From Diogma glabrata (lineage: Eukaryota > Arthropoda > Insecta > Diptera > Cylindrotomidae): 64,000 nt of DNA. A program made the position numbers and the translations under genes. The notes under the pieces are model-generated. The model was given only the letters and a program-made list of their open reading frames with translations. It did not search any database and had not been told where the DNA came from. The stretch is from the NCBI GenBank assembly GCA_963693315.1, contig OY856187.1:386177263-386241262 (forward strand). The letters run 5' to 3'. Positions 33,124 through 44,766 of this stretch are shown here, in pieces (within the stretch, counting starts at the first letter, position 1; each line of letters starts with the position of its first letter).

Positions 33124-36032
33124 TGTTATGTAGACTGGAGTATGATAACATAGAGCGGTAAAGTTCCAGATTCATCTAATGTCTGTTTTCGCATAAATCA
33201 CAACTTTGCTTACCACGTGTAGTTCCTAATAGTTTCTCGTTCATTCACAATCTAAAGTCCTATTTTCATATAGTTTCCGTTACACAAATTTGTCCTTAGC
33301 ATAAAACAATTAACAATAATATTTCCTAAACAATATCCTATTATTGGTTCACACTGAGTTTTCACGAGCGTTATTTCACCATACTACATAAATTTGAATT
33401 CTCCGGACCTTAACCGTAGTTGCTCTAAATGTTTTCAAACCTCAAACCTCTGTGCATATTTGTCCAATCGTTTTATTATCTAACAATTGTTATCCTACAA
33501 TCCGTGTAGCCATTGTCTTCAAAACGTATTATATTTCGTATATAAGTATTTTTATCAATTTCGTTTTCCGTTATAAATCTAAATTTTACTGTAAGCTATT
33601 GTTTCATAATACATAAACATCAACAAATCGGTTAAACTTACGTTTAACCCATCCTAATATATTAATATTTCTTCCCAATGCGTTGGAAATAACTTATTTC
33701 GTGAAATCATCTTACCATTTTATGTATTACAAAATAACAATCAGTATTTTTTTACGGAAAATGTATTAACATTACCCCTTCAAAAAAAATCTTTGTAGCT
33801 CAGTTTTCGATATTAAATTACTATATAAGAGATGAATATATCGTCTTTTGTCTCTCTTAGTCTGTTAGCACAATTTTGGTGAACAGCTGTTCGGTTATTC
33901 TTGTTTTTAAATGACAGATCGAACAATGGATATCAACGCCTGATGAATTTGACAAGAATTTCGACGATTTTTTTATTTTATAACCTGTGGATGTCAACTT
34001 AATGTTTTGTTAGTGAATGCTGATTCATAGTTGGTATTAATTGAATATAGTAGTGCACAGTTTATCCTGTTTATTGTTATAACACCAATTAGGGAAATCC
34101 AAGGAATGATTAAAACCATGCATATGTGTTTGTACCGCAAAACTGACCTTGAAGAGGTCTAATCTTCCGCTGTGATATTGTGAATAAAAAAATATTAGTA
34201 AGCTTTTTGTTAATGATTGAAAATTTGTGCCAAAATAATTGATCTTGAGTACGCGTTTTTTTTTTCATTGCACTATTACTTTATTAATAGTGTAGATAGT
34301 TCACATCAAAATTAAAAGAAAAAAAAAATTAGTTAAACGAAAAGAATTTCTGATATGTGTTTGTGCCGTCCTTAGGACAATTTAACTGTTCAATAGATTA
34401 TAAGTGTAACCACCTACTGCATGTCTATTTTTGATACAAAAGAAAGCAATTTTGAGAATCGAATCAGTTTTTTTTTGTTAAGAATTAAGATAGTTAACTG
34501 ATAGTGAAATAAGCCACGAATTTTTATATGAAGGTTCAACTTAAAGCAATAAGAAATAAGGAATTATATTTATTCTTACTTGATCAACCTATATCGGGAT
34601 TGAATATTTTGATCGAAATTGATAAAAATTGGAAGTTAACCAAATATGCTATTAACGCAATAAGGCTTATTGAACAAATGATTATTATGTAATGTGCCAT
34701 CCGATTAGTTGTATATGCGTAGTATTCAAATTATAAATTAAACAACGAAGTTACATATCTATTTGCTGTGTTTTTTATTTGCAATTTTTCACCGTTGTGT
34801 TATATGACCCAAGATTAAATGATACATACAGTGATGATGTGTTAAACGGGAATTGAAGGATTGGAAAGGGGGATCTAACCAGGAGGTGAGTTGCATAATT
34901 TTTAATATATATAGGTGTAAATCTGTATGAGTGCTCGAGCGTGTTGGTATGTGGATGCATATATGTTGAGTCAATGTCGGGATTATACTTCATTTACATT
35001 ACCATGTGGGCGAAGGTCAAAGCGGTATTACAAACGGTATAAAAAGGTCAACGTTATAACTTGACATTTCGCGCGAAAAATAAACTGACAATTAGCTATC
35101 CAATTTGTGTAAAAACTAGCTAAATATAATGAAAAGTAGTATATGCCGCAAATGCAAATAACAAGTTATTTGAGGGTATGCTAGGTTATGAAAATGTTAA
35201 AATTATTTACAAATATTCTAGTCACAATTCGACGAACGGTTGAATTATTTTTCAGTTCAAATATATTAATTGTAATTTCGTAGTTTTATTTTCCTTTGTG
35301 CCGATGTTGCTATACGCATCTAACAAGTTTGTTTATGGTCACTCTCCAAAAAAGGTCACGATGTGCATATATACCAAGAAATCGATTCTGTTGGTGATCT
35401 TTTACCAATTATATAAGAACTTGGCGGAAGTATTTGATCATTTTGCTTATCCAGGACTTATGTTCATACCAACAATCTATTTCAACCTAAGAGATGGATT
35501 GGGATTATTTGAATAGACAAAAAAGGAAGGAAAAGTAAACAATTACGCAATTGATGTTGTAACTGTTAGACAACTTATTAAGGGATAAACAAAAATTCAT
35601 GGTTTGTTGAATAGTGCTACTTTCGTTTCAAAAATAAAATCAACATATTTCTTTTGTGGGAATCCATAATTTTCGAAATCCTTATTTTCCAATTGAGTAA
35701 CCCTAGATTATTTTGCGCATGTACAATATGTATGTGTGATTGCATGAGGAGTGTGAGTGTGAGATTATGTGGGTGAATGTGGAGGTTGAACGTGCTGAAC
35801 GCGGTTCTTTCGCAACAGGGGTCGCCAGAGTCTCAATTTTTCATTCGTATTGTTTCCATTTCTGGTTATTCACGTAATTTGCGTACATTTCAGTATTTGT
35901 GTTGAAGCAGCAGGTATTAAACTATCAAATACACTATGGCTGAGCTTTAGTCGTTACGGCGTTAATAATCTCTAGGTATGCAGCCTGCTATGCCACTTCA
36001 TTGGTTCGCCAATGGAAAAACTCTTCATTACA
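33124..36032. mobile_element. Insertion E2: TGTTATG...CATTACA element, TSD AAAC
   Basis: A 2909-bp insertion into the jockey-like RT. AAAC flanks it on both sides (33120-33123 and 36033-36036), and deleting the insert plus one AAAC restores the RT frame. The termini TGTTATGTAG and (inverted) TGTAATGAAG are imperfect inverted repeats. Bases 35750-36032 match, inverted, the left 280 bp of E1, including GGGGTCGCCAGAGTCTC. No transposase is seen. The 72-residue frame at 35298-35516 is unrecognised. Confidence 0.8.
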
Positions 36033-36036
36033 AAAC

Positions 36037-36320
36037 ACAGAAAAATATCTAGGCATGACTCTGGATGCTAAACTGAGATGCAAAGAACATGTTAAAAAGA
36101 AAAAAAGAACTGAATTTGAAATTTAGGAAGATGTACTGGTTACTTGGTAGAAACTCAGTACTATCTATTCAAAACAAACTGCTTCTGTATCGTTAAATAC
36201 TGAAACCAGTCTGGAGCTGTACTAAGAAAACGAACGCGAAGATCATCCAAAACTAACATCCAAAATAATCTTTTTCCAAAACAAAGTGCTGCTTTCCAAA
36301 ACATTTAAAACCAGCAAAAA
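36037..36320 (+). pseudogene. Jockey-like RT C-terminal part
   Basis: Reads EKYLGMTLDAKLRCKEHVKK directly after the duplicated AAAC. A frameshift follows, then LNLKFRKMYWLLGRNSVLSI, QNKLLLYR, a stop and KPVWSCTKKTNAKIIQN. These are standard C-terminal blocks of jockey-clade RT. It ends near 36320 without a clear poly-A tail. Confidence 0.85.
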
Positions 36321-36404
36321 ATCTGATTTTTTTCGTGAAAAATGGCTGCGTGTAGTACTTCGAAAAATCATGATTTTTATCATGTTTTCTCGACTGAGCA
36401 CTAG

Positions 36405-36655
36405 GTTTATTAGTCAACCCCATCAACACTTTGCTATGACAATTTATTGGAAAACTTAGTCGCCGACACCGTCAACAATTTGCTAAAACTATTTATTGGA
36501 AAACTCATTGGTCAACACTATTAACCACTTGCTATGACGATTTATTGGAAAACGTAGTGGACACAATCAACGATTTGTTTTAACTTTTTAGTGGGAAGTT
36601 TATTGGTCATCATTATCAAAAATTTGTGCTAACCATTTTATGGGTCGATATCGAC
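36405..36655. repeat. Degenerate tandem repeat, about 60 bp
   Basis: TTGCTATGACAATTTATTGGAAAAC-like phrases recur about four times (36431, 36492, 36530 and 36590, with decay). Each is followed by a GTCAACAC-like segment. Confidence 0.65.
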
Positions 36656-36687
36656 CACCATATATTAATACTTTGCCAAACCAACCA

Positions 36688-36804
36688 TGTATTTATATAT
36701 GGGAAGATGTATATTATTATTGGGAAGATTGTAATGAGTTTATAAGAGAACGATAATAAATCAGTTGTTAAATAGACATCATCGTGTTAACAATAAATAA
36801 TACA
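36688..36804 (+). repeat. Gypsy-3 5' LTR (start uncertain)
   Basis: The last 78 bp (36727-36804, from GATTGTAATGAG to AATAATACA) match the 3' LTR at 44814-44891. Upstream the two diverge. I set the start at TGT (36688) because it gives a length near that of the 3' LTR (117 against 125 bp). Confidence 0.6.
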
Positions 36805-36822
36805 TGGCGCAGTTGATCTTGA
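36805..36822 (+). promoter_or_regulatory. Gypsy-3 tRNA primer-binding site
   Basis: TGGCGCAGTTGATCTTGA directly abuts the LTR end TACA. The TGG start is expected for pairing with the CCA end of a tRNA. The tRNA identity cannot be set by eye. Confidence 0.65.
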
Positions 36823-36971
36823 GTAATTTAAAAAAAAATTAAATTTTAGTTAAAAAAAAAAATTCTAATAAATAATTAGTGATATGAATAATTTCAAAAA
36901 ATTAAAATATATGTTTGAATTTTATGATATTACTGTAAAATGCATAAAATTTTGCAATAAACTTTTTTTTA

Positions 36972-37738
36972 ATGGGTGTTAAAAAAGTTAAAGATCGTAA
37001 AGAAGGACTTAAGTTACCGCGAGGCAGGCCACCAAAACAACTTGTAATTAGAGAAAAAGTGATAAATCAAGAGATGGAGTTTTTAAGAAAAGTAGAAGAA
37101 CTAAAATTGGAGGGTAACTTAGCTGAAAACTGGCGAATTTTTAAACAAAGTTATGAAATTTTTGCGACCGCCATTGAAATTAAAAAAAAACCTGAAGTTG
37201 TACAGGTAGCCATTTTTTTGAACTCAATTGGAAAAGATGCGGTGGAAATATTTAATTCTTTTTCATTAAGTGATACAGAAAGAAAGAGCTATCAAAACGT
37301 TTTCGATTCATTTGAAAATTTTTGTGTTCCAAAAACAAATGAAGTGTATCAAAGTTATTTGTTTTTCAATAGAAATCAAGAACAGGGTGAACCAATTGAT
37401 ATGTTTTTAGTTGATATTAAAAAAATGGTAAAAACGTGTGGGTTTGGCAGTACTACCATAGAAAACAGGATGGTACGTGACAGAATTGTACTTGGAGTAG
37501 CAGACAAAATACTACAAAAAAGGTTTTTGGAAACAGAGGAACTAGATGTGAACAAAGCGGTTGAAATGGCGAGGTCAAATGAAATCATCAAAGAACAGAC
37601 AAGCGAAATGCAGAAACAATGTTCCAGTTCATCAGTATACCAGATTTCTTCAGATAAGTATACCTCAAACTTAAATAAAAATCATATAATGAAGCACCCT
37701 TTGAATCAAATTAGAGATCAAAAAAATAATTCAATTAG
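36972..37738 (+). pseudogene. Gypsy-3 gag, first part
   Basis: The ATG at 36972 opens 256 residues before the nested insertion. The N-terminus is basic and holds LPRGRPPKQ, an AT-hook-like core (RGRP) unusual for gag. The conserved part reads ENWRIFKQSYEIFATA, FLNSIGKDAVEIFNSF and RNQEQGEPIDMFLVDIKK, standard for insect gypsy gag of the K02A2.6-like type. The frame runs without a stop into the insert and resumes at 39442, so this part was intact when the insertion happened. Confidence 0.85.
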
Positions 37739-37794
37739 CCCGTCAAACAATTTTAACATTTGGGCTTGTAAAATGTATGATTTGCGTCCTTGTG

Positions 37795-38375
37795 TATGAG
37801 ACAAGCGCAGTACGACACAAGTCATTAAGAAGTACATACACAATGCATTAAACCCCTTAGCGCAAGCGCTTGTACCGACGGTGTACAATCTCTTGCGTAT
37901 GAGCACCGAACAGGCGCAAAGGATTGATTAAAGACAGCCTCAAAAGTGTGTTTAATATCTATTCTGTTTAGCACTGACGGTGTACAGTATCTTGCGCATG
38001 AGCACAGCACAAGCTCAAAGGAATGTTTATGGTCAGTCTCAAAAGTATGTTAAATGTCCATGTCACTTGCACTGATGGCGTACAAATTCTTGCGTATGAG
38101 CACAGAACAGGCGCAAATGATTGATTATAGACAGCCTCAAAAGTGTGTTTAATATCCATCCCTTTTAGCACTGACGGTGTACAGTATCTTGCGCTTGAGT
38201 ACAGAACAAGCTCATAGCAATGCTTATGGGCAGCCTCAAATGTACGTTGCATATCCATTTCACTTGCACCGATGGTTTAAAACCCTTTGCGTATGGGCAC
38301 AGAACAAGCTTAAAATAGTGCTTATAGGCAGCCTCAAATGTGTGTTAACAAGCACATCTGGACTTGTTGTGCAAT
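37795..38375. repeat. 97-99 bp tandem repeat array
   Basis: The phrase GACGGTGTACA followed by TCTTGCG(T/C)ATGAGCACAG recurs at 37878, 37977, 38076 and 38173, and is degenerate at 38270, giving a spacing of 97-99 bp. The minus-strand peptides of 60-96 residues in this stretch are repeat-encoded. Confidence 0.85.
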
Positions 38376-38639
38376 AAAAATAACAATGTTGCATATACGT
38401 GTTATAAAGTGAATGAAAAAACTAGACAAGAAGATGTAACACATATTTAAAATATCCTCCCCATTTGAGTATGAGTTATGTAAACATTTATTTGAAAAAA
38501 AAACGTAATATAAAACGTGAAGAATAAATCACTTCAAAATCAATATTCCAACTGCCTAAGCAAATTTGGTAATCGTACGAGTCGAATTGTAAATAACGAC
38601 ATGTGTATGTTAACCCAAACTGACTTATTTTTTTATTAT

Positions 38640-39425
38640 TTGATGAGTGCGAGCGCGGTTCATGCACGGAACATGCACAAAAACTTGTATAGCTCATTAC
38701 TCTTACATGAACAACTTGTAATACCTAATCATTAATTTTTTTCAGTATAACGGCGAACGTGGACCATGCTCAAAACACACATAGTTACATATGTTTTGTG
38801 TGTACAATACTAATTTATATCATGCCTTTCGGTAAGGAAGAACGCGGCTCATCCGCAGGCACATGCAACAAATAATTCATTCTGTTGTTACATTACTAAT
38901 TTATGTTAGGTAGGGACGAGCGCCAGCCGTGCCCAAAACATACACACAAACTTGTATCATTATTTTTAACTGAAAAATTTGTTATTCTTGTATATATTTT
39001 CTTTATTATATAGCGACGAACGCGGTTCATGCTCAAAACACCCACAATAACACATGTTTTGTGTTAACAATAATAATTTATTTATATTTAGATTTTAGTA
39101 ATTTATGTATTTCCTTTGTTTTGGTAAGGGAGAACACCGACCATGCCCAGAACAGGCAAACAAAAATGTATTTTTGTATGTTTATAATCCAAAAAATTGT
39201 TTTTATAACCAAAAATTGCAGGTTTGCCACGCGACATGCACAAGGCATACAGAAAAGATCAAACTTCTGTGGTTGCTAAGTACTTGTACTGTGTTTGAGA
39301 ACAACCGACAAGAAAAGGATATGCAAAAGCGCTTGTAGAAAATTTGAAAAGTTATATTTTTTGTGTACGTAAAACAGGCGCAAGATAAAATATTGGGCGT
39401 ATTTGCGCTTGTTAAACAGACGCGG
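38640..39425. repeat. Second tandem array of the 1.7-kb element
   Basis: Units of roughly 100-125 bp contain G(A/G)ACG(A/C)ACGCGG(T/C)TCATGC and an AACTTGTAT or ACATGTTTTGTGT phrase, for example near 38650, 38755, 38850, 38915, 39015 and 39130. They are more degenerate than the first array. Confidence 0.65.
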
Positions 39426-39438
39426 TTTGTTTGACGGG

Positions 39439-40423
39439 TAGTGTTCAAAATAACGTTCCTCATGTTTCAAAGTATAGTGAACGATTTAATTATAATTTCA
39501 ATGAAAACAATAATAATTATAACCATGATAATAAACATAAATATGATATAAATTATACTACTAATATACCAAACCAGTCTCGTTTTAGATCAAATAATTC
39601 TAGTCGTCTGAATCAAGAATTTAATACAAACAAAAGAATTATCAGATGTCAATCTTGTGAGAGAAATCATTCAACTGGCAACTGTCCTGCTTTTGGCAAA
39701 AGATGCAACAATTGTGGTATGTTCAATCATTTTGCTATAGTTTGTGGTTTAGTTAAACAAATTCGGGAATTAAAAATAGACATTGATAGTGATGATGAAG
39801 ATTTTGTGATCAATGAATTGAAAGATATTGATTTAATTTGTAAAAATCATAAAGCATGGTACCAAATCATTCGCATTCAAGACAAGTTTATCCAATTTAA
39901 ATTAGACACTGGGGCAGAAGTAAACGTGTTACCGTTTCGTTTTATAAAAGATTTAAGTAATATAGTTATTGATAGTAGTAGTATTAAACTTGAAGCATAT
40001 GGTGGTTTTGAATTAAAAACGAATGGCATAACTGAATTAGTGTGTATGGTAAACAATGATATTTCAACACAAAAATTTGTTGTGGTTGATACAGATACAC
40101 TGCCAGTGATGGGTTTAACTGGTTGTGTAGAGTTAAATTTAGTTAAAAGAATAAATGCAATACAAGGGAATTGTAATAAAACGCAATTTATTTCAGATAA
40201 TGAAGATTTGTTTCAAGGATTAGGGTGTTTTGTTGATAGTTACGATATAACGTTAAAAGAAAATGCACAACCAACGGTTAAGCCGGCACATAAGATTCCT
40301 TTGTCGATTCGGGATGCGGTAAAGGATCAGTTAAAAAAGATGGTTGATAAAGGAGTAATTGTGAAAGTAAATGAAGCGTCTGATTGGGTGTCGAATTTAA
40401 TTATTGTTGAAAAAAAAAAATAA
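39439..40423 (+). pseudogene. Gypsy-3 gag zinc knuckles and protease
   Basis: Asn-rich linker, then two knuckles, CQSCERNHSTGNC and CNNCGMFNHFAIVC, at about 39649-39750. The retropepsin site KLDTGAEVNVLPF follows at about 39898-39936 with its Asp intact, and VMGLTGCVELNLV near 40110 is the C-terminal part. The RT N-terminus begins at about 40250 (VKPAHKIPLSIRDAVKDQLK) and the frame breaks at an A10 run (40413). The apparent ATG at 39431 lies in the inserted element and is not the original start. Confidence 0.9.
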
Positions 40424-41627
40424 ACAATTACGTTTATGTTTAGATCCAAGTGATTTAAATGCTTCCATCAAAGAAGAAACGTATTCTTTACCCATTTTTG
40501 AAGATATTTTAAGTAGACTAAATGGGAAAAAATATTTCACCGTTCTTGATTTAAAAGACGGTTATTGGCAAATCAAGTTAAGTGAAAAATCAAGTAAATT
40601 ATGTACTTTTAGTACACCGTTCGGATGCTACAGATTTACACGTCTTCCGTTTGGTATAAAAACGGCACCGGAAATTTTTCAGAGGTGTAATGAAATAAAT
40701 TTCGAGGGAATACAGGGTGTACACATTTATATGTACGATATACTAATAGCAGCAGAATCAAAAGAGGAACATACAAACATTTTACAACAGATTATTCAAA
40801 GAGCTAAAGAGAAAAACATTAAATTTAACAAAGACAAATTGCAATATTGTGAAGAGTCAGTCAGGTATTTAGGACACATAGTTTCAAATTTGGGTGTGGC
40901 ATGTGATCCGGACAGAATGAAAGCCATTAATGATATACGTATTCCTAAAGATAAAACAGAATTGCAGAAAATGTTAGGAATGATAAATTATGTAAGAAGT
41001 TATATACCGAATTTAGCTGAAGTGTCATCACCCTTAAGACAACTTTTAAAGAAAAACATAATATTTGAATGGTTACCAATACATACAATTTGTCTGGATA
41101 ATATTAAAAGACTAATAAGTAATGTACCAATTTTAAAAGTAATTGATGAAAAAGGTGAGTTAAAAATTCAAACTGATGCGTCAAAGGATGGTTTGGGATG
41201 TTGTTTAATGCAAGACAACAGACCCATTTGTTTTGCTTCGAGAAGCTTATCAGAGACCGAAAAGCGATATGCCCAAATAGAGAAAGAGTGTTTAGCGATT
41301 GTTTTTGCATGCCAAAAGTTTCATTTCTTTATATATGGTAAGCAAATCATTATTTAGACCGACCACAAACCATTATTAGGCATTATGGCAAAAAATATAA
41401 ATAAAATCGTTAGTTCTCGACTTCAAAGAATGAAAATAAGATTATTTAAGTATAATTTCGAATTAAAATACTTACCAGGTAAATTTATGGTTATTGCGGA
41501 TTTGTTATCAAGAAGTTACTTACAAAACAGTCATGAGATAGAAATAGAAGATCTCGATGAAGTAATACACACCGTTAATATAAGTGATGAAAAAAAAAAA
41601 CATATTGAAACAAGCTACGGAAGATGA
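40404..41627 (+). pseudogene. Gypsy-3 RT and RNase H, catalytic box YMYD
   Basis: After the A10 frameshift the RT continues: LCLDPSDLNASI, FTVLDLKDGYWQIKL (motif A Asp present) and FTRLPFGIKTAPEIFQ. The catalytic box at 40728-40739 reads Y-M-Y-D, losing the first Asp of Y-x-D-D. RNase H follows: LKIQTDASKDGLGCCLMQ, CFASRSLSETEKRYAQIEKE. A stop (41356-41358) interrupts just before TDHKPLLGIM. The tether LKYLPGKFMVIADLLSRS is at 41465. Confidence 0.9.
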
Positions 41628-42516
41628 CAATACTTTAAATGAACTTAAAAAAATGCTGAAAGAAGGGTGGCCAATTCGAAATGATAAAGCTAAAGATATT
41701 ATCAAATTTTACTGGAAGTTTAAAAATGATTTGATGATCGAAGATGATTTATGTTTTTTAAATGATAGACTGATAGTACCAATAACATTAAGACCTGAAG
41801 TTTTAAGACAGTTGCATCAAGCGCATTTAGGCATCGAAAAAACAAAGCTTAGAGCTCGCGCTCGTTGGTTTATTGGCCAGGAATGAATGAGAACATTGAA
41901 AATATGATAGCAAGTTGTCAAGTATGTCAAAAATACAGAAGTTGTAATACGAAAGAACCTATGTTATCCCATGAAGTGCCAGAACTACCTTTCCAAAAGA
42001 TTGCATTAGATATTATGGAAATAGATAAAGTAAATTTTTTAGTACTGGTTGACTATTATTCAAAATATATAGACATTATTAAAATTAAAAATAAAACTGC
42101 AACTGAAGTTCTGACAGAACTAAAAAAAGTTTTTGCTACCCATGGCATTCCACGACATATTATATCGGACAATATGCCTTTTGATTCATATATTTTCAAA
42201 ACGTTTTGTATGGCAAACGATATCGAACTCACAACGTCAAGTCCGTTATATTCGCAATCAAACGGTTTAGCAGAAAAAGGAGTTCAAATTGCAAAACGGT
42301 TGATTCAAAAAAGTGGTGGAACTAAAAAGGAATGGTGGCTGAGTTTATTAGAATATCGGAATTCACCAATAAAAGGGTTAGAACTGTCACCAGTTGAGAT
42401 GTTAATGGGAAGACAAACAAGAACTCTACTACCTGTTAAAAATACCCATTTTCAATCTCAGTTCATTCCAAATTTAAATAAAAATATGGAGAAAAATAAT
42501 GCAAAAAATAAATATG
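41584..42516 (+). pseudogene. Gypsy-3 integrase, cut by copy B of the ACTTCCGG element
   Basis: A second A10 run (41589) shifts the frame. The zinc-binding H2C2 part (LRQLHQAHLGIEKTKLRARA) precedes another shift at about 41875, then ENMIASCQVCQKYRS. The core has IALDIMEIDKVNFLVLVDYY (first Asp), HIISDNMPFDSYIF (second Asp) and SNGLAEKGVQIAKRLI (Glu present), so the D,D,E residues survive. The C-terminus is interrupted at about 42516 by the GGGT-starting repeat. Confidence 0.9.
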
Positions 42517-44700
42517 GGTGGGTGGGTGGGTGAGTTTTCTGCATAGGATCTTGATGAAACTTTGGCAAATGATACAGGTTCACTTGAAAATGGAAGATCT
42601 GGATTCATTTCAAATTTGGACAAAATGGCGGGGGGTCTCCCGAACACCTCTAAGTTTAAATCTTGAATAACTTCTGATCCCGAGCTATGATCTTATTGAA
42701 ACTTAGTATATAAGGTTTTAGTACTGTTTCCAATATTTCTACATACCAACTTCTGGTTTGTCACTTCCGGTTAAAAAGTTTTTTTTTTCAGGTGTTTATC
42801 CCTACTGTAGCCTACAATTACCGATCGATTTTCATGAAACGTTGCGAAAAGCTTTTAAATAACATGAGAAAGATTTTATCAGCTTTTGGAGCACATTGGA
42901 TAAAGGGTTGGGGGGTCCACCATACAACAGGTGGTTTTTTCCCCAAAGCTTTTATGTTTGTTGGGAGCATAAAACATTCATTCGTGAATGAATTTTGATG
43001 ACACTTTGGAAAAAGACGCAAACATGTATGACAAAGAACTGATTAATTTTTGAGCGATAGTGAACAAAGTGGTAGGGGGTCCCTGGAGCACCTGTTTTTT
43101 GAAAGCTCTATAACTTCTGTACCTGATAAGCGAATTGGATGAAACTTGGTACATGAGTATGTAGTACGGTTTACAATAGTTCTGCATCCCAACTTCCGGT
43201 TTTTCACTTCCGGTAAAAAAATTTTTTTTGTACTTTTTTGAAGTTTTTTCAGTGTCTTTATGCACACTACAGCCTACAATAATGAAGTGATTATGATGAA
43301 ACTTATGGAATAGGCTTCCAATTAGTGTGAAAAGATAATTATCTTGTTTTGGGACACATTGATCAAAGTGGTGGGGGGTCTACCATACAAATGCTGACTT
43401 TTCACACTTTGTTTTTTAAGTTTGTTGGGAGCATAGAGACTTCATTCATTAATTTATTTTAATGACACTTTGGAAAAAGATGAAGATTTAAGTATCAAAG
43501 AACTGATTAGTTTTTGGATAATATTGGAATAAGTGGTGGGGGTCCTCCCGAACACCTGTTTAATGTGTCACACTTTTTTCAATGTTTGTTGGGAGCACAC
43601 AGCATTCGTTCGTGAACGAATTTTGATGACACTTTGGAAAAAGAAGCAAACATGTATGGCAAAGAACTGATTAGTTTTTAAGCGATAGTGAACAAAGTGG
43701 TGGGGGGTCCCTGGAGCACCTGTTTTTTTGAAAGCTCTATAACTTCTGTACCAGATAATCGAATTAGATGAAACTTGGTACATGAGTATGTAGTACGGTT
43801 TACAATAGTTCTGCATCCCAACTTCCGGTTTTTCACTTCCGGTAAAAAAATTTTTTTTGTACTTTTTTGAAGTTTTTTCAGTGTCTTTATGCACACTACA
43901 GCCTACAATAATGAAGTGATTATGATGAAACTTATGGAATAGGGTTCCAATTAAAGTAAAAAGATAATTATCATTTTTTGGGACACATTGATCAAAGTGG
44001 CGGGGGATCTACCATACAACTGCTGACTTTTCACACTTTGTTTTTAAAGTTTGTTGGGAGCATACAAACTTCATTCATTAATCAATTCTAATGACACTTT
44101 GGGAAAAGATGGAAACTTAAATGACAAGGAACTGATTAGTTTTTGGACAATATTGGGAGTCTGGTAAGTGGTATGGGGTCTCCCGAACACCTATTTACTG
44201 TGTCATCATTTTTTCAATGTTTGTTGGGAGCACACAGCATTCGTTCGTGAACCAATTTTGATTACACTTTGCAAAAAGATGCAAATATGTATGGCAAGGA
44301 ACTGATTAGTTTTTTAGCGATAGTGAACAAAGTGGTAGGGGGTCCTCCAAACACCTGTTATTTGGAAGCTCAATAACTTTTGTACCTGATAATCGAGTTG
44401 GATGAAATTTGGTACATACACATTTAGTACGGTTTACAACAGTTCTGCATCCCAACTTCCGCTTTGTCACTTCCGATAAAAGTTTTGTTTACTTTTTCTC
44501 GTACAACAGAATTTATGTTTGTTGGGATACTACTGCCTGCTTTAATATTTTTATTATTAGAACTACGAAGTCCATAATATTAGTTAGCTTTTAATTAAAG
44601 TATTTTATGGATATTAGCTCATTATATATCCAGAACACTATGTTTCCAGAGCTGTGGTGAAGTCAGCCTATGCATCAGCGTCGCAATATTTTTTTTTTTA
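42517..44700 (+). repeat. ACTTCCGG-family repeat element, copy B
   Basis: This is the uninterrupted counterpart of copy A, running from a GGGT microsatellite and GTGAGTTTTCTGCATAGG to GCATCAGCGTCGCAATATTTTTT. ACTTCCGGTTTTTCACTTCCGG recurs near 43190 and 43825, with a related ACTTCCGCTTTGTCACTTCC near 44455, so the spacing is about 630 bp. It is nested in gypsy-3 between the integrase end and the 3' purine tract, so it moved after gypsy-3 inserted. No target-site duplication is obvious, because the borders lie in simple sequence (GGGT at the left, T-run at the right). Confidence 0.85.
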
Positions 44701-44766
44701 GAGGAAGTAGATGTAGATATATTAGATTATGTTTCTATTATGTTAAAAGCTTAAAAAAAAGGAACA

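Larger units (their letters stand above)
32220..36320 (+). mobile_element. Jockey-like non-LTR retrotransposon, split by insertion E2
   Basis: An EN/RT linker (SDPSLVWDYRTVDWQGL in the + frame near 32240) is followed by RT blocks to 33123 and the RT C-terminal region at 36037-36320. Removing 33124-36036 (E2 plus one copy of the AAAC duplication) joins the two parts in the same reading frame. The 5' end of the element is missing or unrecognisable. Confidence 0.8.
37739..39438. mobile_element. 1.7-kb TIR element CCCGTCAAACAA, TSD TAG
   Basis: The ends are perfect 12-bp inverted repeats (CCCGTCAAACAA at 37739-37750 and TTGTTTGACGGG at 39427-39438), flanked by the direct repeat TAG (37736-37738 and 39439-39441). 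Deleting the element and one TAG restores the gag frame, reading S-I-S-V-Q-N-N, which confirms both borders. Most of the interior is two tandem arrays; there is no transposase. A 3-bp duplication occurs in several superfamilies, so I do not assign one. Confidence 0.9.

Noticed and set aside
38177..39470. Several frames inside the 1.7-kb insertion
   Set aside because: They follow the tandem repeats, and one at 39431 merely joins insert sequence to gag. The insert encodes no recognisable transposase.
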